A stretch of 25,253 nucleotides of DNA, taken from Ventricola sp017626895. GTDB lineage: Bacteria > Bacillota > Clostridia > Christensenellales > Aristaeellaceae. The position numbers and the translations under genes were made by a program. The stretch's first letter is position 1, and each line of letters starts with the position of its first letter. The stretch is from assembly GCA_017626895.1 (NCBI GenBank), contig JAGAHV010000287.1, positions 1-25,253 on the forward strand, in the 5' to 3' direction. This document shows, one piece after another, positions 1 through 7,964 of the stretch. The notes beneath the pieces are model-generated. The model made no database searches. It had not been told where the DNA came from and was given only the letters and a program-made list of their open reading frames with translations.

Positions 1-130
1 AATTTCAACAGCCTAGAAATACCCGTACATTAATTATGCTTCCGGAATAAACGTTCGTATATAGGTGCCACAGATTGCTTGCATATATCAAAAATGAACG
101 TTTGTCAAGATATTTGTTCAATTTAATATT
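1..130. other. AT-rich left edge, no gene seen
   Basis: This stretch lies beyond the stop codon of the first gene and holds no ORF that I can support. It is visibly more AT-rich than the rest of the window. It carries an 8-bp inverted repeat, AAACGTTC at 49-56 and GAACGTTT at 96-103, and a perfect TTGACA on the minus strand at 103-108. No U-tract terminator is visible for the gene that ends at 131. Confidence 0.5.
80..108 (-). promoter_or_regulatory. Possible leftward promoter with operator-like repeat
   Basis: On the minus strand, TTGACA (108-103) is followed after 17 bases by TATGCA (85-80), or after 15 bases by TATATG. The -35 is perfect but the -10 is poor. The repeat arm GAACGTTT/AAACGTTC overlaps the -35, and its partner lies at 49-56, downstream of the likely start, which is how an operator might be placed. 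Any gene it serves would be outside the window. It could also be chance in AT-rich DNA. Confidence 0.25.
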
Positions 131-1945
131 TTACAGTTCCTCAGTATGCGCATCATTGTATTTTTTTCGGGAATACGCATATTCCCTCCCCATCTGTGTC
201 AGGTTCCCCGAAATGTCATAATTATACGTGGCGATCAGGTCATCGTCCTCATTGTATTCATTCACAATGCGGGATACGCCCCTCACGTTTTCACAGGGCT
301 GTCCGTCGATATCGTAATACGCCTCCTCCGCCACCTTGCCGGTGACCGTATACCCATAGCGTATTTCATGTACCCCGTTGACATCCATAACGGGTGCCCC
401 CTGGAAATAATAGGCCTGTGAATTCTTCACTCCGTTCCATTCATACCGGATTTCACTGTAACCGTTCTTATTGCGTTTCTCTCGGTCCTGATCATCCAGT
501 GTCATTTCCGAGAGCGCATGATCATCCGGATCTTTCACATAGACCGTACAGGTACCGACACGATTTCCCTCTATATCCAGGGTTTCCTGCCGCACCAGGT
601 TATTGCGCTTGTCATAGGCATTGAGTTTCTCAGCATAGCCATCCGTACAATTGACCAGGTTTCCATTCTTGTCATAGTACATCTCCTGCTCAAGCTTTCT
701 GAGACTGTACCTGCTCTCCACGCGCTGATACCCCTCGGCCGTATCAATCGGCTTGCCCTGTTCATCAAAATATTCAGAACGTATCAGCAGGTTTTTCGAG
801 GTATAGGAATTTCTCACCATGGCATAGCCCATGGCCGTCATAACCGGTTCCCCGACTTTTCCGAGATACCATATATGAGAGGGTCTCCCTGTTTTAAAAT
901 TGATCACGGAACGGCCGCAGTACCCGTCCTCGTTGGCCAGAGGGTAACCGTTTTCATCCAGATAAAACTCCGTCGAATGTTGCGCAAATTTCCACTGGAC
1001 TTCCCCTGAGTCAGGCATCATGTCCGGCACAAAAGGCGAGACGATTTTCCCGTCCACCAGACAGTATCTCTCTTTATGTTTGAAATACAGAATGGTGCTG
1101 TAGCCATCGGGACCAATCATGGGATTCCCGTTTTCATCATAATAGCGCACGCCTGCCAGCTGGTAATCCTGTCCAATCACTCTCTCCTCGACAGAAAATC
1201 CGGCAACAGGATTGACGATCGGTTTCCCATCCGCGCCAAAGTAGGCCGTTCTCGTCCTGTGCTGACGGTTCAGGTAGGTGTTTTCCACCCGGGCATACCC
1301 GGTTGCCGCGTTATAATACAGAGATCCGTCAGCCAGCGTATACTGTGCTTTCAGTGAATGGGAACCGCTCTTTTTAAAGGGTCCTTTCTCCTCAACGGAA
1401 TCAAAGCGGGCATACGGCACATTCACCAGTTCCCCGTCGGGATTATAAAATGCCTGGTGGATCATACGTCTGTTGGTATACTGAGCCTCCATCCGGGAAT
1501 AGCCCTCGGGACCGATGGTCTCCTCCCCCTGGGCATTTTTATAAACGCGCCTTGTCCTCATCCCGTTTGGGGTATAGATGTTTTCGATCTTCTGATACCC
1601 TTCGCTGCAGTTGACCGGCTGCCCCTGGGCATCAAAAAACTCCGTCGTCTTCAGCCATTTGTTGTCGTAGTAGGTGTATCGGGCAATGGCGTATCCCCGA
1701 CTGCTCGGAGCGCACAGCTGTCCGGATTCATCTACATAGGACATGGAGGTGAGTACCTTTCCTTTATACGTCCGAACAGCCCGCACCTGCCCCAGGGTCA
1801 GGTTCTCCCCTGTTTCGGAAAGATCCAGCCTCTCCTCAACCGTTACAGTCCCCGGCATTGCCGGACTTTCAGCCAGACACGGTCCTGTGGCCACCACCAA
1901 CGATGTCAGCAGTGCGGCGATAGTTCGTTGCTGCAGAATAGACAT
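131..1945 (-). CDS. Secreted protein of about 17 tandem 32-residue repeats
   Basis: I do not recognise a named family. The 604-residue product starts with a signal peptide (hydrophobic core about 8-22, likely cleavage after the Ala of CLAES near 25). The rest is a tandem repeat with a period of 31-33 residues. The core reads (Y/F)(Y/F)DxxGxP, then about six residues, GY(A/S/Q), a polar stretch and a Tyr. Repeat cores begin near residues 70, 103, 134, 166, 202, 234, 267, 294, 327, 359, 391, 422, 454, 482, 511, 542 and 575; those at 294 and 482 are degenerate. The pattern recalls YD/RHS or cell-wall-binding repeats but matches neither, so I infer an extracellular beta-rich solenoid. The start is supported by AAGGAG 9 bases before ATG. 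There is no LPXTG signal or C-terminal membrane anchor, so it is probably released or held non-covalently. Confidence 0.8.
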   Translation of the reverse strand: MSILQQRTIAALLTSLVVATGPCLAESPAMPGTVTVEERLDLSETGENLTLGQVRAVRTYKGKVLTSMSYVDESGQLCAPSSRGYAIARYTYYDNKWLKTTEFFDAQGQPVNCSEGYQKIENIYTPNGMRTRRVYKNAQGEETIGPEGYSRMEAQYTNRRMIHQAFYNPDGELVNVPYARFDSVEEKGPFKKSGSHSLKAQYTLADGSLYYNAATGYARVENTYLNRQHRTRTAYFGADGKPIVNPVAGFSVEERVIGQDYQLAGVRYYDENGNPMIGPDGYSTILYFKHKERYCLVDGKIVSPFVPDMMPDSGEVQWKFAQHSTEFYLDENGYPLANEDGYCGRSVINFKTGRPSHIWYLGKVGEPVMTAMGYAMVRNSYTSKNLLIRSEYFDEQGKPIDTAEGYQRVESRYSLRKLEQEMYYDKNGNLVNCTDGYAEKLNAYDKRNNLVRQETLDIEGNRVGTCTVYVKDPDDHALSEMTLDDQDREKRNKNGYSEIRYEWNGVKNSQAYYFQGAPVMDVNGVHEIRYGYTVTGKVAEEAYYDIDGQPCENVRGVSRIVNEYNEDDDLIATYNYDISGNLTQMGREYAYSRKKYNDAHTEEL

Positions 1946-2168
1946 CCCAATAACTCCTTTCTATCCTTGAAAGAGCCAAACGCCCCCTCATCAACCAAAC
2001 AATCTATGGTAATAACCTGTCCTCTCCACTATTTCCAGCATTTACGCAAAGGCGCTGCAGATATTCTGATTCACCCCGGCGTCCTCCGCTGTCCCGGAAT
2101 CCACATCGCTGCACAATGCCCGGCAGCCTGTATGTTCCGTCTGAGAAAAGTGCCTGATTCTTTTCAAC

Positions 2169-2197
2169 ATTATACCCTGTCAGCCGCAAAATATCAA
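2169..2197 (-). promoter_or_regulatory. Near-consensus promoter of the repeat-protein gene
   Basis: On the minus strand TTGATA (2197-2192) and a perfect TATAAT (2174-2169) are separated by exactly 17 bases. Transcription would start near 2162, leaving a leader of roughly 215 nt before the ATG at 1945. I found no known riboswitch class or convincing ORF in that leader. Confidence 0.75.
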
Positions 2198-2307
2198 AAA
2201 ATAATTGTATATTTTAAGTAAAACCGGTAAACAGATTCTTACACAGTCACCGCTGGATTCTGGTTTACCTGCGTTCAAGACGGCCCTGACTGAATGCCTG
2301 CAACAGG

Positions 2308-2342
2308 AAAACGCTGTTCCTAAAAAAGGAACAGCGTTTTTT
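2308..2342. terminator. Bidirectional intrinsic terminator
   Basis: A perfect 13-bp stem (AAAACGCTGTTCC at 2308-2320 with GGAACAGCGTTTT at 2328-2340) has a 7-base loop, and T-runs flank it on both strands. It lies 45 bases past the stop codon of the permease-kinase gene and upstream of the repeat-protein promoter. It therefore separates the two minus-strand transcription units. Confidence 0.9.
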
Positions 2343-2387
2343 CCATTGGCTGATTCTGCCAACAGCACTCCGAAACAAAGCAAAGTG

Positions 2388-5300
2388 TTATTCCGGCCGT
2401 TTATGAATCAGTTTTGTCATCGTCTCATAGAGACGTTCCGGCTCAATTGGCTTGGAAAGGTGTACATTCATCCCTGCCTGCATGGAACGTTCCACGTCCT
2501 CATCAAAGACATTGGCGGTCATGGCGATAATCGGGATGGTTTTGGCATCTTCCCGCTCCATGGCGCGAATTTGTTTCGTGGCCATGAGCCCGTCCATGAC
2601 CGGCATGCGGACATCCATCAGGATGGCATCGTAATACCCTGCCGGATGCTCGCTGAACATCCGGACAGCAATTTCACCATTTTCGGCATGCTCCGATTCG
2701 ATGTCCTCAAGATCCAGAAGATCTGCCAGAATTTCCGCGTTCTGCTCCACATCCTCGGCCATCAGCACCCGGCAGCCGGCAAGCATTCCGGATTCCGGGG
2801 TCTCAGGAGCCTGCTCTTCCGGAGCAGATGCACTGCCTTTTCGTTTCTCCAGGACATAGTGAATCGTCCTGAGAAGGCTGTCAGTGAAGAGCGGCTTTGA
2901 TAGAATACTGTCAATCTTCTCCTCTTCCGCTTCCTTCTCTATCGCCTCCTGGCTGTATCCTGTCAGCATGATGACCGCTGTCTCATCATGATCAAATGCA
3001 CGGACCGCATGAATCAGGTCAATTCCGCTCATTTCCGGCATTTTGTAATCCGTCAGAATCAGATGATACGGACATCCCTGTTCATAAGCAGTACGAATCA
3101 TGGCAAGCGCCCCTGCGGGTTTCGTTGTCATCTCCGCTTCAATGCCAGCGGAACGCAGTACAAGCTCACTGTGCTCACAGGCAATCACGTCATCATCCAC
3201 AACGATGACCCGGAGATCAGTCGGCAGCTTAATATCCTGTTCCTTGCTGGCGCTTCTGTCGGATGATTTCAGGGAAACCGTCACCGTAAAGGTGGAACCG
3301 ACTCCCTTTTCACTCTCTACGTGAATCTTGCCATTCATCATCTCGACAAAGTTCTTGGTAATCGCCATTCCCAGACCGCTGCCGCCATAACGGTTGGTGG
3401 TCGTCGCATCTTCTTGTGAGAACGCTTCAAAGATCTTGGGAATGTATTCCTTGTCCATTCCGATTCCCGTATCTTTCATGGTGAACCGCAGGACATTCGT
3501 TCCCTCGAAACTTGAAATCTGCTCGACAGTCAGCGTGACGCTTCCCGGTGCATTGGTAAATTTGACAGAGTTTCCGAGAATATTGATCAGCACCTGCTTG
3601 AGCTTCATATCATCGCCGTAATAATAATCGCTCACATTTCCGACGATCTGACACTCATACTGCAGCCCCTTGTCCAGGCACTGTCCGTTAATCATGATAT
3701 TGATCTGATCCAGGAACTCCCGGAAAGAGAATTCTTCATTCTTAAGAACCATCCGTCCCGATTCAATCCGGCTCATGTCCAGAATGTCATTGATCAGGCC
3801 CAGCAGATGTTTGGCACTGGCGCCAATCTTCTCCAGCTGTTCCCGGGTTCGGGGCGTCAGTTCCGGATCACGAAGAGCGATGTTGTCAAGGCCGATGATG
3901 GCGTTCATCGGAGTGCGGATCTCGTGACTCATGTTGGAGAGGAAGCTCGTTTTGGCTTTGCTGCTTTCCTCTGCCAGCGCCTTTTCCACCTCCGTCTGAC
4001 GTTCACGCTTCTGAATCTGGGCATAGATACTGAGGAGAATCAGCAGTGAGGCCACTACCAGCGCCATCTGAATCATACTGGTTCGCCCGAGGCTGTTGCC
4101 TACCTTGTCCAGTTCATCCTGCAGATAGGAGGCAACCGGCCTTGTGGCACCGGATGCGATATCCACTCCTGCCTCACTCAGCCGCTCCATATAATAGCTC
4201 TGAATGCGGACAACCGACCTTTCGATGGACCTCTCCGTCGTCTGAAGCATCCATACACTGGAGGTAAAGATAATGAGCGCTAGGAGGACGACCCATGCCA
4301 CGATTGAACGGCCCATACGGCGCTTCCTGTCCCGGGACAGCAGAAACTGGAAGCAGATGAATCCAAGAATCCCCCAGGCAGCAAGTATCAGGTACGATTC
4401 AGTCGAAAGCGTCTTGATATCGGTCAGGTTAGGAATAAGGAACTCCAGTGCAAACAGCAGCGATACAATAATTCCTGCAATACTGCTGACCAGATAAAAC
4501 CGGTTATTCTCCTTTCTGTCCACCTTGAGTGCCGCTGCCGAGGCAAAGACATAGGCAATGGTTGCCCCGACGGTCGTCACATCCACAATCCAGCTGATCG
4601 CCGTCCTGCCGAAGAACGGGAGGATGACAGAGACGGCCATGATAAACAGGATCGCGTTTTTCGGTACATATTGCGCATCCTTTTTCCCGATCCACTCCGG
4701 CAGCATTCCGTCATCCGCCAGTGCGCACAGGAGGCGGCTGAGGGCAATGTAGTTGCCAATCAGTCCGGTAAAAATGCCGCAAAGTGCCGCCAGTCCGAGA
4801 GCGACCGTTCCAAAAGAACCCAGTGCCTTATTCGCCGCAAAGAACGTCGGCTGGGACGCCAGACCGCTGTAGTGTTCCAGATTCTGAATATACTCAACCC
4901 AGCTGCTGCACCCCTCCGGCAAGGTCGTTGCCGCCAGAAGTGCCAGCATCGCATAGGCCGCAGCACCCGCCATGAGTGCCAGAAACATGATGACAAATGT
5001 CTTTTTCAGTGAAAACTTAGATTCATGCGCTGAATGGGAGATGGATTCAAAACCGACATATGCCCATGGTGCCAGTGCAAAAATAATGAACGATGCGCTC
5101 AGTCCATCATGTCTGGGCGAGAAAGCCGGTTTGAACAGATTCACATCTCCTGAATGTTGGAGAAGCGCTGCCGCGAAACAGAGGAAAACGCCCAAAAGCA
5201 GGACAATGGCCATGATGCTCTGCACGATTCCGGACCGTTTCCGGTTAAAGCAGATCAGACCGGCAACCACCACGGAAACGGATGCCAGCATAATCTCCCC

Positions 5301-5738
5301 CATATAGATATGGAAGCCTGCAATCTCATAGTCAAAGCCGAACTGGAACAGTCCCCCGAAAATTGTCCTTGCAATCAGCGGCAAAGCCGTGGCATTGGCC
5401 CAGAGAATGGCCATATAGGTCAACAGGAGAAACCAAGCGCTGACAAATCCATGATCATACCCGAAACAGGCGCGCGTATAGATATACGTTCCGCCGCCGT
5501 CCGGGTATCTGTTCATCAGATAATGATAATTCAACGCCAGAATCAGCATGACCAGACCGCCGGCGACCAGACCAATGGCAGATCCCACCGGGCCTGCAAT
5601 CGGCAGAAAGGTCGTCCCGGGCATGACAAAGGAGCTCCATCCGACACTGCAGCCAAATGCAAGTGCCCATGCCCCAAGCTGGCCCAGGTATGCCTGTCTT
5701 CCGGCCGAATCATTTTTTGATTCAGGAGACTGATACAT
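2388..5738 (-). CDS. Amino-acid permease fused to hybrid histidine kinase with two receivers
   Basis: This 1116-residue protein joins a whole transporter to a sensor kinase. Residues about 15-470 form a 12-helix APC-superfamily amino-acid permease; helix 1 carries the Gly-rich unwound stretch (residues 29-41) typical of the fold. An extra helix (479-497), a short external loop (498-553) and another helix (554-573) lead to the kinase. The HisKA domain has the phosphorylated His605 in SHEIRTP. The HATPase has the N box at Asn723, DTGIGM at 756-761 and GGSGLGM at 785-791. Two receivers follow, with acceptors Asp897 and Asp1042 and conserved lysines 948 and 1096. The second receiver closely resembles that of the kinase at 7965-9419. 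The layout recalls CbrA-type kinases, where a solute transporter is fused to the sensor, but here the transporter is APC rather than SLC5. I infer that it senses an amino acid by binding or transport; the substrate is unknown. The gene lies 146 bases after the HPt gene and has no clear promoter of its own. Confidence 0.9.
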   Translation of the reverse strand: MYQSPESKNDSAGRQAYLGQLGAWALAFGCSVGWSSFVMPGTTFLPIAGPVGSAIGLVAGGLVMLILALNYHYLMNRYPDGGGTYIYTRACFGYDHGFVSAWFLLLTYMAILWANATALPLIARTIFGGLFQFGFDYEIAGFHIYMGEIMLASVSVVVAGLICFNRKRSGIVQSIMAIVLLLGVFLCFAAALLQHSGDVNLFKPAFSPRHDGLSASFIIFALAPWAYVGFESISHSAHESKFSLKKTFVIMFLALMAGAAAYAMLALLAATTLPEGCSSWVEYIQNLEHYSGLASQPTFFAANKALGSFGTVALGLAALCGIFTGLIGNYIALSRLLCALADDGMLPEWIGKKDAQYVPKNAILFIMAVSVILPFFGRTAISWIVDVTTVGATIAYVFASAAALKVDRKENNRFYLVSSIAGIIVSLLFALEFLIPNLTDIKTLSTESYLILAAWGILGFICFQFLLSRDRKRRMGRSIVAWVVLLALIIFTSSVWMLQTTERSIERSVVRIQSYYMERLSEAGVDIASGATRPVASYLQDELDKVGNSLGRTSMIQMALVVASLLILLSIYAQIQKRERQTEVEKALAEESSKAKTSFLSNMSHEIRTPMNAIIGLDNIALRDPELTPRTREQLEKIGASAKHLLGLINDILDMSRIESGRMVLKNEEFSFREFLDQINIMINGQCLDKGLQYECQIVGNVSDYYYGDDMKLKQVLINILGNSVKFTNAPGSVTLTVEQISSFEGTNVLRFTMKDTGIGMDKEYIPKIFEAFSQEDATTTNRYGGSGLGMAITKNFVEMMNGKIHVESEKGVGSTFTVTVSLKSSDRSASKEQDIKLPTDLRVIVVDDDVIACEHSELVLRSAGIEAEMTTKPAGALAMIRTAYEQGCPYHLILTDYKMPEMSGIDLIHAVRAFDHDETAVIMLTGYSQEAIEKEAEEEKIDSILSKPLFTDSLLRTIHYVLEKRKGSASAPEEQAPETPESGMLAGCRVLMAEDVEQNAEILADLLDLEDIESEHAENGEIAVRMFSEHPAGYYDAILMDVRMPVMDGLMATKQIRAMEREDAKTIPIIAMTANVFDEDVERSMQAGMNVHLSKPIEPERLYETMTKLIHKRPE

Positions 5739-5884
5739 TTTCTACGCTCTCTTTCTCATTCATTTGCCGCAAAATGTTATTCCGGTATCGACCTTTTCGA
5801 ATGCTCAGATTTCACATGTTCCCCGCAAAGCGGCATGTTCACTCCCGGATTCCGGATCATCTGAAGTATCTGATTTTGTAATGC

Positions 5885-6253
5885 TTACCCTTCCTCATAC
5901 CGGCGGATTCCCTCTGCCGTCTTTCCGTACAGTGACCGAATTTCCTCAACTTCTGCTCGCACCGCTTCATCCGTCATTTTCCGGGCATTTCCCGGCCGGA
6001 ATTCCTCGGCAATATCCGACGCCATTTCAGAGAGCCGGGAAAGTCCGAGGTTTCCGCAGACACCTTTCATGGCATGCGCCGTTTCAAACATCTGCACCGG
6101 ATCCATTCCCCCGGCCGCCTCAAGCAGTTTTTCCACCACACCGTTTTTGGTCAGTTTGCGGATGTGCTTGTCCATCAGTTTTTCGACCCGCAGCACCCGG
6201 ATCGCCTGCTCATAATTTCCATCAATCTGTGCATACAGTTCCTGTAGTGTCAT
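5885..6253 (-). CDS. Free-standing HPt phosphotransfer protein
   Basis: This 122-residue soluble protein is a single histidine-phosphotransfer domain. It carries the signature AHAMKGVCGNLGL with the expected phospho-accepting His60, in the H-x-x-K-G context, on an all-helical background. HPt proteins shuttle phosphate between receiver domains of hybrid kinases and a terminal receiver. Its ATG overlaps the stop codon of the REC-GGDEF-EAL gene (ATGA), so the two are translationally coupled. The neighbouring hybrid kinases on both sides and the REC-EAL protein are the obvious partners. The length and motif leave little doubt about the domain; the wiring is inferred from position. Confidence 0.88.
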   Translation of the reverse strand: MTLQELYAQIDGNYEQAIRVLRVEKLMDKHIRKLTKNGVVEKLLEAAGGMDPVQMFETAHAMKGVCGNLGLSRLSEMASDIAEEFRPGNARKMTDEAVRAEVEEIRSLYGKTAEGIRRYEEG

Positions 6254-7956
6254 TGTTTCGTTCCCCTCTCAATTGCAATTTCACGTTGAATCAGTTTCTC
6301 AAACTCCTCCGGCGAAAGCGGACGCGAGAAATAATACCCCTGGACAATATTGCATCCTGCATTTTGCAGCAGTTCAAGTTGTCCCTTCGTCTCTACTCCC
6401 TCCGCCACGACGGTCAGGTTCAGATATTTGGCAATATCCAGAATCAGTTCCACCAGACGAAAATCCGTCTCGCTGTTTTCAATATTCCGGACGAACTTCA
6501 TATCCATCTTAAGCACATCAATGGGCATATCTGAAAGCATATTCAAAGAAGAGTAGCCGGATCCGAAGTCATCCATTTCAATTTCAAAGCCCATCTGCCG
6601 CAGGTGCGAGACCACCTCCAGCACCCGATGCGCATTGTCCGTATAGGCAGACTCGGTTACCTCCAGTTTCAGATCGCCGAACTCAAGCCCGTTGGCCTTA
6701 ATCAGTTCCGTCAGCTTCTCCACCAGCCCGGCGGTAAAAACATCCGCACGGGAGAGATTGACAGAGACCGGCATAGAAAAGCCGTACTTTTCCTTCCAGC
6801 GGGAAATCTGTCTTGCCGCCTCTTTCCAGACATAGTTGTCGACCATACAGATGAGTCCGTTTCCCTCAAACAGGGGAATAAAATCACCGGGGGAAATCAT
6901 CCCGAGATCCGGATGCTGCCAGCGAATCAGTGCCTCCGCACTGGTCAGCCGCGGCGGATCCACCTGGACATCATACTTGGGCTGATACAATACCCGGAAC
7001 TGCCGCTCGTCCACCGCTGTCTGCAAATCATTGAGAAGACGCTGTTTCAGCATCTCCTTCATTCGCAGGTCCTCATCATAGATCATCAGGGAATTCTGAT
7101 AATTCCCGCGGACCATATTGCAGGCAGCCCTGGCCTGGTCAAACAGGATCTGCGGGTCCACCTTTTCTTTCCACGGCCTGACCCCCATGCGCAGACGGAT
7201 ATTGACACTGTTTGAATACTGGCTGACTTTTTTCTGAAATCTGTCCAGAATCGCCTGATAATCCCCGTTCGTTACACAGTACAGGTCAAACCGGTCACCG
7301 TCAATCCGGCTGGCGATTCCATCCGTTTCCGCCAGGAAGGATCTGATTTCATTTCCGAGAATCCGCAGCACATTATTGCCAAATTCCCGCCCGTTCAGCG
7401 CATTGATGGAATGGAACTGTTCAATATTAATGACAATCGCGTCCAGATGCATTTCCGAATGATAATGAAACAGACGGTTGGCATATTCAAGAAAGAAGTT
7501 TCGATTATAAAGCATGGTCAGCTCATCATGTTCAGCTGCCGAAATCAGCTGCCGTCCCTCACTCAGTTCAATAATCCGGCTGACTCTTGCCTGAATCACC
7601 TCACGCATATCAAACGGTTTGGTAATAAAGTCCGACGCTCCCATCTGAAGGGCCTGGAGCTCGGCATTTTTATCTGCCGTCAGGACAATAATCGGAATTC
7701 GGCGAAGCTGCTCATCATTGCGGACAATTTCAAGAACTTCCATCCCGTTCATGACGGGCATCCGAAGATCAAGCAGAACAATCGACAGTTCGTCTATATT
7801 TGCCCGCATTTGTTCCAGCGCTTCTTTTCCGTTTTCAGCATAGATCAGCTCATAATTTTTTCCCTCAAGAATATCACATAACAGATCGCGATTGATCTCC
7901 TGATCATCCACTACCAGAATCATCTGCGGGCGCTGTATCTGTTTCGAATTAATCAT
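6250..7956 (-). CDS. Response regulator with degenerate GGDEF and intact EAL (c-di-GMP phosphodiesterase)
   Basis: The 568 residues hold three domains. An N-terminal receiver (about 11-130) has acidic residues 17-18, acceptor Asp63, Thr93 and Lys113. A GGDEF-family domain (about 140-300) follows, whose signature is DGDRF (219-223) instead of GGDEF, so cyclase activity is unlikely. The C-terminal EAL domain (about 310-560) keeps EAL at 341-343, Asn400, Glu432, the DDFGSGYSS loop at 462-470, Lys483, Glu519 and Gln539. These are the metal and catalytic positions of active cyclic-di-GMP phosphodiesterases. I infer that phosphorylation of Asp63 controls c-di-GMP hydrolysis, with the degenerate GGDEF perhaps acting as a GTP or dimer regulatory module. 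There are no membrane segments. The SD is a GGAGG inside the last codons of the upstream kinase, about 14 bases before the ATG, and the gap to the kinase stop codon is only 8 bases. Confidence 0.92.
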   Translation of the reverse strand: MINSKQIQRPQMILVVDDQEINRDLLCDILEGKNYELIYAENGKEALEQMRANIDELSIVLLDLRMPVMNGMEVLEIVRNDEQLRRIPIIVLTADKNAELQALQMGASDFITKPFDMREVIQARVSRIIELSEGRQLISAAEHDELTMLYNRNFFLEYANRLFHYHSEMHLDAIVINIEQFHSINALNGREFGNNVLRILGNEIRSFLAETDGIASRIDGDRFDLYCVTNGDYQAILDRFQKKVSQYSNSVNIRLRMGVRPWKEKVDPQILFDQARAACNMVRGNYQNSLMIYDEDLRMKEMLKQRLLNDLQTAVDERQFRVLYQPKYDVQVDPPRLTSAEALIRWQHPDLGMISPGDFIPLFEGNGLICMVDNYVWKEAARQISRWKEKYGFSMPVSVNLSRADVFTAGLVEKLTELIKANGLEFGDLKLEVTESAYTDNAHRVLEVVSHLRQMGFEIEMDDFGSGYSSLNMLSDMPIDVLKMDMKFVRNIENSETDFRLVELILDIAKYLNLTVVAEGVETKGQLELLQNAGCNIVQGYYFSRPLSPEEFEKLIQREIAIERGTKQ

Positions 7957-7964
7957 ACGACTGA

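Noticed and set aside
2004..2189. Small ORF in the leader of the repeat-protein gene
   Set aside because: It begins at or before the predicted transcription start and has no SD.
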